Positions 12,972-20,014 of a stretch of DNA of 20,790 nt are shown here, piece by piece. Each line of letters opens with the position of its first letter. Position 1 is the first letter of the stretch. The position numbers were made by a program, and so were the translations under genes. The notes beneath the pieces are model-generated. The model was not told where the DNA came from. It ran no database searches and saw nothing but the letters and a program-made list of their open reading frames with translations. The DNA comes from Nanosynbacter sp963540705 (lineage in GTDB: Bacteria > Patescibacteriota > Saccharimonadia > Saccharimonadales > Saccharimonadaceae), in contig CAUTQX010000009.1 in assembly GCA_963540705.1 (NCBI GenBank), forward strand, positions 1-20,790. Direction: 5' to 3'.

Positions 12972-13571
12972 ATGGAAAATAAATCAACGGCTAATAAATG
13001 GCTGATTGCGGCGGTGATTATTATGGGCATAATCATTGTTGCTATGGCTACTTGGATAATTGCTGGCGCTGTGTATAAAGACAAGGATTCTAACGCTTCG
13101 GTAAAAACCAGCCAGACAAAGAAAGACTCATCTGATTCACTGGAAAAAACTCGCGGTGAAGGCGAGGAGCCATCAAATGAGGCAAAGAAAGAATATAAAG
13201 ATTTCCGAACCAAAGGCGACGGTACGGGCATTCGTTTAACTTCAGCAAGTGATGTTGATAGATTGGATATTGACGCGTCATTGAAGCAATTCTTGAAATC
13301 TAAAGTCGGTCAGCCAATCCCAGAGCGTGAAGGTTCTGTATATGAGCCAATCATTGACCGTGCATACGGAAAATATGCAGCGGTTTACGGTTTAACAAAC
13401 GCTTATACTATTATCGGACCAAAGAACGGCACTGGTGAAATTACAATTGTTGCGGGCACACAGCAAGGCGGCATGCCATGCTCAGATTTGAAGTCTGCAT
13501 CGGTTCCGAGTCGCTTGGTTGATGGCAAATGTGAAGTTTCTGGCTCATCTCAAACCTATAGCCAAGACTAG
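12972..13571 (+). CDS. Membrane-anchored extracytoplasmic protein of unknown function
   Basis: This 199-residue protein has no family I recognise. Residues 10-33 form one transmembrane segment after a short N-terminus with two Lys, predicting an N-in, C-out anchor. A charged, low-complexity linker (about 35-75, rich in S, K, E and D) leads to a compact domain (about 80-190). That domain contains two Cys, in MPCSDL and DGKCEV, about 20 residues apart, which could form a disulfide outside the cell. The tail is SSQTYSQD. The start is ATG 12972 with GGAGGT 4 nt upstream. It ends 27 nt before uvrB and could be cotranscribed with it, though uvrB has its own -10 box. A cell-surface role is inferred only from topology. 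Confidence 0.78.
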   Translation: MENKSTANKWLIAAVIIMGIIIVAMATWIIAGAVYKDKDSNASVKTSQTKKDSSDSLEKTRGEGEEPSNEAKKEYKDFRTKGDGTGIRLTSASDVDRLDIDASLKQFLKSKVGQPIPEREGSVYEPIIDRAYGKYAAVYGLTNAYTIIGPKNGTGEITIVAGTQQGGMPCSDLKSASVPSRLVDGKCEVSGSSQTYSQD

Positions 13572-13586
13572 TTTTTGCGAATGTAG

Positions 13587-13592
13587 TAAAAT
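13587..13592 (+). promoter_or_regulatory. -10 box of uvrB, predicting a leaderless mRNA
   Basis: TAAAAT is followed by AGAGAG and then the GTG start at 13599, the same 6-nt spacing seen at relA, rpiB and gatC. No convincing -35 box is visible at 16-18 nt. The purine run before GTG touches the start codon and is too close to act as a normal Shine-Dalgarno. Confidence 0.5.
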
Positions 13593-13619
13593 AGAGAGGT
13601 GAACGAATTTCGCCTCTCT
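13593..13619 (+). promoter_or_regulatory. Hairpin enclosing the uvrB start codon
   Basis: Bases 13593-13603 pair with 13609-13619 in an unbroken 11-bp stem (one T-G pair) with a 5-nt loop. The GTG start (13599-13601) lies in the left arm. RNA made from an upstream promoter would bury the start codon, while RNA begun at 13599 would lack half of the left arm. It is not followed by a T-run, so a terminator role is less likely. Confidence 0.65.
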
Positions 13620-15569
13620 TCTTCATATCAGCCCACGGGTGATCAGCCGCGAGCAATTGCTCAGTTAGTCGATGGTTTGGAAAAAGGTCAGCGCGAGCAA
13701 ACTTTGTTGGGAGTGACTGGTTCTGGTAAGACGTTTACGATGGCGAATATTATCGCTAAGCGTAACGTCCCAACGCTGGTTTTGGCGCATAATAAGACTT
13801 TGGCGGCGCAACTTTTTTCTGAGTTTAAGGAATTTTTTCCGGACAATGAAGTCCACTATTTTGTCAGTTATTTTGACTACTACCAGCCAGAGGCGTACAT
13901 CGCTTCGAGCGACACTTACATTGAGAAAGACTCGAAGATCAATGACGAAATTGATCGGCTTAGGCACGCGGCAACTTCCGCGTTATTGACGCGCCGCGAT
14001 GTGATTATCGTAGCGAGTGTGAGCTGTATTTACGGAATTGGTTCGCCGGAAACTTACGCAGACATGGCTATTAAATTGACTGTTGGTGAGAGGCGAGTCC
14101 AGGATAAATTTATCCGATTGTTAACAGATATTCAATACAAGCGCAACGACATCGATTTTGCGCGAGGAACTTTTCGGGTGCGCGGCGATGTTGTGGATAT
14201 TTTTCCAGCAGGTCAAGACACTGCGGTTCGCGTGGAATTCTTTGGTGATGAAATTGAACGGCTGACGAAGATTGATCCTTTGACTGGCGAGATTTTGGAT
14301 CGGCCAGATCAATTGACAATTTTCCCGTCCAGCCACTATTCGACGCCACGTGAACGAATTGAAAAAGCGATTGTTGGAATTGAAAATGAGTTTAATCAAC
14401 GGCTGAAATGGTTTGAGGATAATGGCAAGTTTTTAGAGGCGCAGAGGCTGAGTCAGCGAACCAAGTATGATTTGGAGATGCTGAAGGAAACTGGTTTTGT
14501 GAAGGGAATTGAGAATTATTCGCGTTATTTGACCGACCGAGAACCTGGCGAGCAGCCTGCGACTTTGATTGATTATTTTCCGGACGATTGGCTACTTTTG
14601 GTTGACGAATCGCATATGACATTGCCGCAAGTTCGAGGAATGTATAACGGTGATCGAGCCCGTAAGGAAGTTTTGGTTGAGCATGGTTTTCGTCTTCCGA
14701 GTGCTCTGGATAATCGTCCACTTCGATTTGATGAGTTCAATCAGCATATTCATCAGGCAATTTACGTTTCTGCTACGCCAGGAGATTATGAACTTTCTCA
14801 CTCGCCAAAGCCAGCTGAGCAGCTTATTCGACCGACTGGGTTGCTTGATCCGCCGATTGAAGTCCGACCGACCGACGGACAGGTTGATGATTTGATGGAG
14901 GAAATTCGCCAGACGATTGCAAAAGGTCATCGCGTGTTGGTGACGACATTAACCAAGCGAATGGCGGAGGACTTGAGTGCTTATTTGACGGAAAACGGCG
15001 TTAAGACGGCGTATTTGCATAGCGAAATTGATACGCTGGAACGTGGTGATATTCTGAAAGATTTGCGGCTTGGAACGTATGATGTGCTGGTTGGAATTAA
15101 TCTATTGCGTGAAGGTCTGGACCTTCCGGAGGTCAGTTTGGTGGCAATTATGGACGCCGATAAGGAAGGTTTCTTACGTAGTGAGCAGGCACTAATTCAG
15201 ACGATTGGACGGGCGGCGCGGCACGTTGATGGGCGAGTTATTATGTATGGCGACAATGTTACGGATAGTATGCGTCGAGCAATTGACGAAACAAATCGAC
15301 GTCGTGAGATCCAGCAGAAATATAACGAAGAACATAATATTACGCCGCAAACTATTCAGAAGAAAATTGACGATGGGCTGCGCTCGATTATCCCACAGAA
15401 AGAGTCTGATAAAAAGCCAAAGCTTAACCTGAAGAAAATTCCAAAAGACGAATATCCGGCTTTGATTAAAGATCTGACGGCGCAAATGGAACTGCATAGT
15501 GCCAATTTGGAGTTTGAAAAAGCGGCAGAACTGCGTGATTTAATTGCAGAAATTCGTCATACGATGTAG
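13599..15569 (+). CDS. uvrB: Excinuclease ABC subunit B
   Basis: UvrB is the damage-verifying helicase-like subunit of nucleotide excision repair; UvrA loads it and it recruits UvrC. The 656-residue length is usual. The start FRLSSSYQPTGDQPRAI matches the family N-terminus, which supports GTG 13599. Walker A is GVTGSGKT at 38-45. The damage-probing beta-hairpin region is SYFDYYQPEAYIASSDTY. Motif II is VDESH, and motif VI is QTIGRAARHVDG. The C-terminal UVR domain, which binds UvrC, is ALIKDLTAQMELHSANLEFE and onward. uvrA and uvrC are not in view. The gene stands between two unknown membrane-protein genes, 27 nt after one and 30 nt before the other, perhaps by read-through rather than function. 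Confidence 0.97.
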   Translation: MNEFRLSSSYQPTGDQPRAIAQLVDGLEKGQREQTLLGVTGSGKTFTMANIIAKRNVPTLVLAHNKTLAAQLFSEFKEFFPDNEVHYFVSYFDYYQPEAYIASSDTYIEKDSKINDEIDRLRHAATSALLTRRDVIIVASVSCIYGIGSPETYADMAIKLTVGERRVQDKFIRLLTDIQYKRNDIDFARGTFRVRGDVVDIFPAGQDTAVRVEFFGDEIERLTKIDPLTGEILDRPDQLTIFPSSHYSTPRERIEKAIVGIENEFNQRLKWFEDNGKFLEAQRLSQRTKYDLEMLKETGFVKGIENYSRYLTDREPGEQPATLIDYFPDDWLLLVDESHMTLPQVRGMYNGDRARKEVLVEHGFRLPSALDNRPLRFDEFNQHIHQAIYVSATPGDYELSHSPKPAEQLIRPTGLLDPPIEVRPTDGQVDDLMEEIRQTIAKGHRVLVTTLTKRMAEDLSAYLTENGVKTAYLHSEIDTLERGDILKDLRLGTYDVLVGINLLREGLDLPEVSLVAIMDADKEGFLRSEQALIQTIGRAARHVDGRVIMYGDNVTDSMRRAIDETNRRREIQQKYNEEHNITPQTIQKKIDDGLRSIIPQKESDKKPKLNLKKIPKDEYPALIKDLTAQMELHSANLEFEKAAELRDLIAEIRHTM

Positions 15570-15599
15570 AATAAAAATATTATTAGATTAGGAGGGATT

Positions 15600-16391
15600 A
15601 TGGCAACAAAAGAACAACCACAGCCAACAAACGTCGCGCAACCAGAAATGCCGATGCAACCAAATGCTTATCAAGCATATCCACAATATGCATACGAAGA
15701 CCCAAATAAGGGTAAGGCAAAGATGCTGACCTTGGAGTACGCTTTAGCAATGGGCTCAGCGGTTATTTCAATATTATTGCTGATTGACATCATAACTAAG
15801 GTGTTTGGTCTATGGACGAATTCAACATCAATGTTATTAAGAAGTGTTGGCGGATTTTTCGCGCCATCAATGGTAACTCAGGGAACAGGAATTGTTGCAG
15901 CGTCAGTGTTTGCTGTACTTTTGGCTGTATTGTCGCTAGTTCTATTCTCTCGCGTATCAAAAGCCGTTCCGGAGCGTGAAGGCTACACAAAGCGAACAGC
16001 TTACAAATTGGTAACTTACGGCGGTTTGGCAGTTTTGATTATTCCAGCCGTTGACTTGGTCGCTCGATTAGTAAGCATTTTGATCAACTCATTGCTGTTT
16101 ATCGGCGTTGGTGACGGCGGCGAATTCTATAAGAGCTTGTACTTGGGTGAATTCTTGCCATACGCATTAGCTCTTGCAATTGTTGCTACTGGTGCTTACT
16201 TCATTTGCCAAATTGTCAAAGGACGCAACATGTCAAAGGCTTTGTCCTTGATGCTGATTGTGGCTTCTTCTGTCGTATTATTGACTGGCGCTATCACAAT
16301 CGCCGTTAAAGCGCACGACACGGGTAGCTCAGTAAAGACTATTCCATCAGACTACAGTCGCTACAAGAACTATCAAGATTACTCAATGTAA
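15600..16391 (+). CDS. Polytopic membrane protein with Tyr-repeat tails
   Basis: I do not recognise a function for this 263-residue protein. The first 36 residues are Q/P/Y-rich and probably disordered, with Tyr at three-residue steps (Y24, Y27, Y30). About five hydrophobic segments follow (46-66, 97-117, 138-166, 184-205, 213-236). The short tail has Tyr at exactly every third residue (Y252, Y255, Y258, Y261). With five helices and the N-terminus inside, the tail would be outside the cell; the number of helices is uncertain. The start is ATG 15600 with a strong AGGAGGG at 15590-15596. It lies 30 nt after uvrB and is followed by a strong terminator, so it ends the transcription unit. It resembles small multi-helix membrane proteins common in CPR genomes, but I cannot name a family. 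Confidence 0.82.
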   Translation: MATKEQPQPTNVAQPEMPMQPNAYQAYPQYAYEDPNKGKAKMLTLEYALAMGSAVISILLLIDIITKVFGLWTNSTSMLLRSVGGFFAPSMVTQGTGIVAASVFAVLLAVLSLVLFSRVSKAVPEREGYTKRTAYKLVTYGGLAVLIIPAVDLVARLVSILINSLLFIGVGDGGEFYKSLYLGEFLPYALALAIVATGAYFICQIVKGRNMSKALSLMLIVASSVVLLTGAITIAVKAHDTGSSVKTIPSDYSRYKNYQDYSM

Positions 16392-16408
16392 TAAAACTTG
16401 GAAAAATA

Positions 16409-16439
16409 AAGTCGCTCACTTTGATGGGCGGCTTTTTTT
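16409..16439 (+). terminator. Rho-independent terminator after the membrane-protein gene
   Basis: AAGTCGCTCA (16409-16418) pairs with TGGGCGGCTT (16425-16434) over 10 bp with two G-U pairs and a 6-nt loop. A run of seven T follows at 16433-16439. It separates the uvrB unit from the gat operon. Confidence 0.88.
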
Positions 16440-16450
16440 AGTGGTATAAT
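16421..16450 (+). promoter_or_regulatory. Promoter of the gat operon, predicting a leaderless mRNA
   Basis: A perfect TATAAT (16445-16450) is followed by ATTGAT and ATG 16457. The best -35 is TTGATG (16421-16426, 18-nt spacer), which lies in the loop and right arm of the upstream terminator. No Shine-Dalgarno precedes the start codon. Confidence 0.65.
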
Positions 16451-16456
16451 ATTGAT

Positions 16457-16744
16457 ATGATAACTATTTCTACCAGCGATATTCAGCACTTGGCGAGTTT
16501 GAGTAGTCTGGCATTGACTGATGACGAAACCGACGGACTGCGCCAAGATTTGGAAAATATAATTGGCTATATTGAGCAATTGGGCGAACTTGACGTGTCG
16601 GGTGTTGAGCCGACTTATCAAGTTACGGGGCTGAGCAATGTATGGCGCGAAGATGAAGTTCAAGCGGGGATTCCTGTTGAGAAATTGCTTGATTTGGCGC
16701 CAGAAAAACAGAATAATCAAGTGAAAGTTCCGCAGGTATTGTAA
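16457..16744 (+). CDS. gatC: Asp/Glu-tRNA amidotransferase subunit C
   Basis: GatC is the small subunit that wraps around and stabilises GatA and GatB in the GatCAB amidotransferase. The 95-residue length is typical. Family features are the N-terminal helix with HLASLSSLAL, the helix with RQDLENIIGYIEQL, the VEPTYQVTGLSNVWREDEV segment that matches the usual P-x-x-H...N-x-x-R-x-D, and the C-terminal VKVPQVL. It is the first gene of the operon gatC-gatA-membrane gene-gatB, with a leaderless-type start. Its TAA shares a base with the gatA ATG (TAATG at 16742-16746). Confidence 0.93.
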   Translation: MITISTSDIQHLASLSSLALTDDETDGLRQDLENIIGYIEQLGELDVSGVEPTYQVTGLSNVWREDEVQAGIPVEKLLDLAPEKQNNQVKVPQVL

Positions 16745-18114
16745 TGAGTAAGATTAGTGATTTTATCGGCGAGAGTGCGGTCGAGAACGTAAAAGAAGCA
16801 TTGCGACGAGCTCGTGAAATTGAGGAATATAATGCGCTGCTTAGCTTGACGGAAGAGCGTGCGCTGGAGCGAGCAGAAAAAGTTGATGCTGGTGAGATTT
16901 CTGGACGATTGGCGGGCGTGCCATTTGTTGTGAAGGACAATTTTTTGGCGTTTGGCGCGCCAACGACTGCCGCTTCAAAAATGTTAGAAAACTTTAATGC
17001 GCCACTACAGGCGACGGCTGTTGAGAAATTGGAAGCGGAAGGCGCGATTTGCATCGGTAAGGCTAACTTGGATGCTTTTGCGCACGGCGGTTCGACGGAA
17101 AACTCGGCATTCGGCCCAACTAAGAATGCTGCGGATGAAACGCGAGTTGCTGGCGGATCATCTGGTGGATCGGCGGTGGTTACGGCGCTTGACGTGGTTC
17201 CATTTGCGCTTGGTACAGATACCGGTGGCTCCATTCGTCAGCCAGCCAGCTTTAACGGAGTGGTTGGAATTAAGCCGACTTACGGAGCTGTTAGTCGTTA
17301 TGGTGTAGTGGCGATGGCATCAAGTACGGACACGATCGGTTGTTTTGCTACGAACGCAGAAGATACTGATTTGGTGATGGAAATTATGGCTGGTCGCGAT
17401 GATAAAGATATGACGACTTTGCCTGATTTTTGGAATAATCAGCCAGAATTTGCAAAGAAAAAGATAGGTCTAGTCAAACAGTGTATGACCGATGACGTGG
17501 ACGCGGAAGTTCGTCAAAAAACGCTTGATTATGCGGAGAAATTGAAGCAGCTTGGCTACGAAATTGAGGAAGTAGATTTGAGCATGATGCAACATTCTCT
17601 GGCGATGTATTACATAATTGTGCCAGCGGAATTGTCCTCAAATTTGGCGCGATATGACGGCGTGCGATATGGCCATCGAGCAGAGGAAGTAAAGACTTTG
17701 GCGGAACTTTATGGTCGTAGTCGAAATGAAGGCTTCATGACCGAGAATAAGCGACGAATCATGATAGGAAGTTTTGTATTGTCAAGCGGATTTTTCGATG
17801 CTTACTATATGCAGGCTCAAAAAGCCAGGACGCTGCTTATTGACGAATTTAAGAAGTTATTTACCGAATATGACGCACTATTGATGCCGGTTGCGCCGAC
17901 TCCTGCGTTTAAGATTGGGGAGAATGCTAGCGACCCGATAAAAATGTATTTGGCGGACATTATGACTGTTCCAGCAAGTTTGGCTGGACTTCCTGCGGTT
18001 GCTGCGCCGGCTGGAAATAGTGATGAAGGTTTGCCAATTGGTGTGCAGCTCATTGGCGATTACAAGTCGGACAAGAACTTGTTGAAGCTAGTTTCGGAAG
18101 TGGAGAAGATTTGA
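16744..18114 (+). CDS. gatA: Asp/Glu-tRNA amidotransferase subunit A
   Basis: GatA is the amidase subunit that releases ammonia from glutamine (or asparagine) and passes it to GatB for making Gln-tRNA(Gln) and/or Asn-tRNA(Asn). The Ser-cisSer-Lys triad is intact: K64 in FVVKDNF, S139 in AGGSSGGSA and nucleophile S163 in DTGGSIRQP. The amidase fold runs to the end. The 456-residue length is somewhat shorter than the usual 480 or so. The protein ends LKLVSEVEKI soon after GVQLIGDY, so the last helix and tail are trimmed. The TGA stop overlaps the next ATG (TGATG, 18112-18116). There is no sign of a frameshift, since the following gene reads in its own frame. Confidence 0.95.
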   Translation: MSKISDFIGESAVENVKEALRRAREIEEYNALLSLTEERALERAEKVDAGEISGRLAGVPFVVKDNFLAFGAPTTAASKMLENFNAPLQATAVEKLEAEGAICIGKANLDAFAHGGSTENSAFGPTKNAADETRVAGGSSGGSAVVTALDVVPFALGTDTGGSIRQPASFNGVVGIKPTYGAVSRYGVVAMASSTDTIGCFATNAEDTDLVMEIMAGRDDKDMTTLPDFWNNQPEFAKKKIGLVKQCMTDDVDAEVRQKTLDYAEKLKQLGYEIEEVDLSMMQHSLAMYYIIVPAELSSNLARYDGVRYGHRAEEVKTLAELYGRSRNEGFMTENKRRIMIGSFVLSSGFFDAYYMQAQKARTLLIDEFKKLFTEYDALLMPVAPTPAFKIGENASDPIKMYLADIMTVPASLAGLPAVAAPAGNSDEGLPIGVQLIGDYKSDKNLLKLVSEVEKI

Positions 18115-18533
18115 TGGACGGATTGATGGTTGCGATAGTTGTTGCAGCGTTGATTATTGGCGCCTTACTGATGATTTTCATTCAATTGACTTCTCGTGGT
18201 CGCGGTCAAATTGACAAAGAAATGTACCAGAGGGTTTGGCGGCAAATTTTGCGTAATGTCGAAACCAGAAAATCGGAAAGTATGCAGATGGCGATAATGA
18301 AGGCGGACAAGTTGCTGGACAAAGCTATGCGCGACTGCGGCGTGGCTGGCGAAACGATGGGCGAACGTATGAAATCTCGCAAGGGATATTGGAGCGATGA
18401 AAATGGGCTTTGGGCGGCGCATAAATTGCGTAATCAAATTGCCCACGAAACCAACGTAACGGTAACGGCGCAGAGTTTTCGTCGAGCTATGGCGAGTTTT
18501 GAACAGGCATTAAAAGATTTGGGAGCATTATAA
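18114..18533 (+). CDS. Membrane-anchored protein with a HEPN-like RNxxxH motif, inside the gat operon
   Basis: This 139-residue protein lies between gatA and gatB. Residues 4-24 form one transmembrane segment. A basic stretch (SRGRG) follows, then an all-helical soluble part. Helix-type segments such as MQMAIMKADKLLDKAMRDCG (57-76) and SFRRAMASFEQAL flank R106-N107-Q-I-A-H111, which fits the R-[polar]-x3-H pattern of HEPN-domain ribonucleases. HEPN assignment is by pattern only, and I infer RNA binding or cleavage as a possibility. The start could be TTG 18111 or ATG 18114. I prefer ATG because it gives the common TGATG overlap and GGAG (18102-18105) is well spaced. Its TAA shares a base with the gatB ATG. 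The tight overlaps on both sides show that it is co-translated with the amidotransferase. Confidence 0.83.
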   Translation: MDGLMVAIVVAALIIGALLMIFIQLTSRGRGQIDKEMYQRVWRQILRNVETRKSESMQMAIMKADKLLDKAMRDCGVAGETMGERMKSRKGYWSDENGLWAAHKLRNQIAHETNVTVTAQSFRRAMASFEQALKDLGAL

Positions 18534-19981
18534 TGAGTGTATATGACGATTATGAAATGACAATTGGTATCGAATGTCACGTTCAGCTAGCGACGAAAAC
18601 CAAGCTATTCAGCCCGGCCGACAATGACGCTCGTGACGCTGAGCCGAATACTAAGACGCATCAGATTGATTTTGGTTTGCCGGGGATGTTGCCAGTTTTG
18701 AATAAGCACGCTGTTGAGCTGGCGGTTCGCGCTGGAAAAGCTTTGAATTCGCCGATTGCGCACGTTAGCCGATTTGATCGAAAGCATTATTTTTATCCAG
18801 ATTTGCCAAAGAGCTATCAGACTTCACAGATGTATAATCCGATTATTTTGGCTGGATATGTCGATGCGCCATTGGAAGATGGTTCTTTGAAACGTGTGCG
18901 AATTGATCATGCTCACATGGAGGAAGATGCTGGTAAATTGACGCATCACGACGGCTATTCTTTGGTCGATCTTAACCGCGCTGGCACGCCGCTGATTGAG
19001 ATTGTTTCTGAGCCAGATATACATTCGGCTGAGGAGGCTAAAGCTTACGTTTCGGAACTTCATAAATTGATGGTTTACGCGGGCGTGACTTATGGCAATT
19101 TATATCACGGAAATATGCGATTTGATGTTAATATTTCGGTGGCAAAAAAGGGTGCGACAGAGCTTGGAAAGCGCGCTGAAATTAAGAACCTTAACTCTTT
19201 CCGTAGCGTTGAGCGAGCCGCTGAGTACGAATTCAAGCGCCAAGTCGATATCTTGGAGCGTGGCGAAGAAGTTGTTCAGGAAACCAGAGGCTGGAATGAT
19301 GACAAGCAGATAACGATTTCTCAGAGGTCAAAAGAAGACGCGCAGGACTATCGCTATATGCCAGATCCAGATATTCCGCCAGTTGTGTTGACTGACGAGG
19401 TGATTGCTGAAATTCAGTCCAAGGTGCCGATGCTTCCGGGTGAATATAGGGAAAAATGGAGCGCGCTGAACTTGGACAAATCTGTTATCAATTCGCTTTT
19501 GTCTAATCAGGATTATGCCCAGATTACATTGGAAGTTCAGGAAAAGTCGGGCGAGGCGTCCGCTAAGCGAGTCGCGCATTGGTTTGCGAGCGCATTGACG
19601 GCTTCTGACGAAAGTGACGCGCAAACAGACAATGAATCTATACATGTGGCAGTTGACGATTTGATAGAATTGGCTGAAATGACAGAGAAATCTGAAGTTT
19701 CCAGTACGAATGCAAAGGAGCTATTTAATGAGCTTTTGGCTGGCGCAAAAAATCCGCGTAAGCTTGCCGAAGAGAAGAATTTGTTGCAGGTTTCTGATGA
19801 ATCGGCGATTGCTGCAATCGTTGACGAAGTTTTGAACGATCCAGCTTCGGCGGCGTCAATTGCCGACATCAAGGCTGGAAAAGATAAGGCTATTGGTTAT
19901 TTGGTTGGGCAAGTTATGAAGAAGTCTAAGGGCCAAGCTAATCCAAGCCTTGCTCAAAAACTGATTCGCGAAAGACTTTAG
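18533..19981 (+). CDS. gatB: Asp/Glu-tRNA amidotransferase subunit B
   Basis: GatB binds the mischarged Glu-tRNA(Gln) or Asp-tRNA(Asn), activates the carboxylate with ATP and completes amidation with ammonia from GatA. The 482-residue length is typical. The N-terminal IGIECHVQLATKTKLFS, the HYFYPDLPKSYQTSQ segment, the GatB signature LVDLNRAGTPLIEIVSEPD, and EIKNLNSFRSVERA are all present. The C-terminal YqeY-like tRNA-binding domain ends with the expected KGQANPSLAQKLIRERL. The start is ATG 18533 in a TAATG overlap, and the stop is TAG 19979-19981. An extra acidic/Ser-rich stretch (SDESDAQTDNES, about 360-370) sits between the core and tail helices. It is the last gene of the gat set; galU follows after 33 nt. 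Confidence 0.96.
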   Translation: MSVYDDYEMTIGIECHVQLATKTKLFSPADNDARDAEPNTKTHQIDFGLPGMLPVLNKHAVELAVRAGKALNSPIAHVSRFDRKHYFYPDLPKSYQTSQMYNPIILAGYVDAPLEDGSLKRVRIDHAHMEEDAGKLTHHDGYSLVDLNRAGTPLIEIVSEPDIHSAEEAKAYVSELHKLMVYAGVTYGNLYHGNMRFDVNISVAKKGATELGKRAEIKNLNSFRSVERAAEYEFKRQVDILERGEEVVQETRGWNDDKQITISQRSKEDAQDYRYMPDPDIPPVVLTDEVIAEIQSKVPMLPGEYREKWSALNLDKSVINSLLSNQDYAQITLEVQEKSGEASAKRVAHWFASALTASDESDAQTDNESIHVAVDDLIELAEMTEKSEVSSTNAKELFNELLAGAKNPRKLAEEKNLLQVSDESAIAAIVDEVLNDPASAASIADIKAGKDKAIGYLVGQVMKKSKGQANPSLAQKLIRERL

Positions 19982-20014
19982 AATTGCTGAAAAATAGGGA
20001 ATAGGAGCTGAAAT

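Noticed and set aside
16623..17234. Long open frame (about 200 codons) antisense to gatC/gatA
   Set aside because: It lies wholly over well-supported genes, has the composition of a codon-shadow frame and no ribosome site or promoter. Similar antisense frames at 7979-8593 and 11129-11659 were dropped for the same reason.
18112..18114. Possible UGA recoding that would fuse gatA to the next gene
   Set aside because: The next gene is in another frame with its own start, and TGA also ends rpiB, tktN and tktC at natural family ends, so TGA is a stop here.
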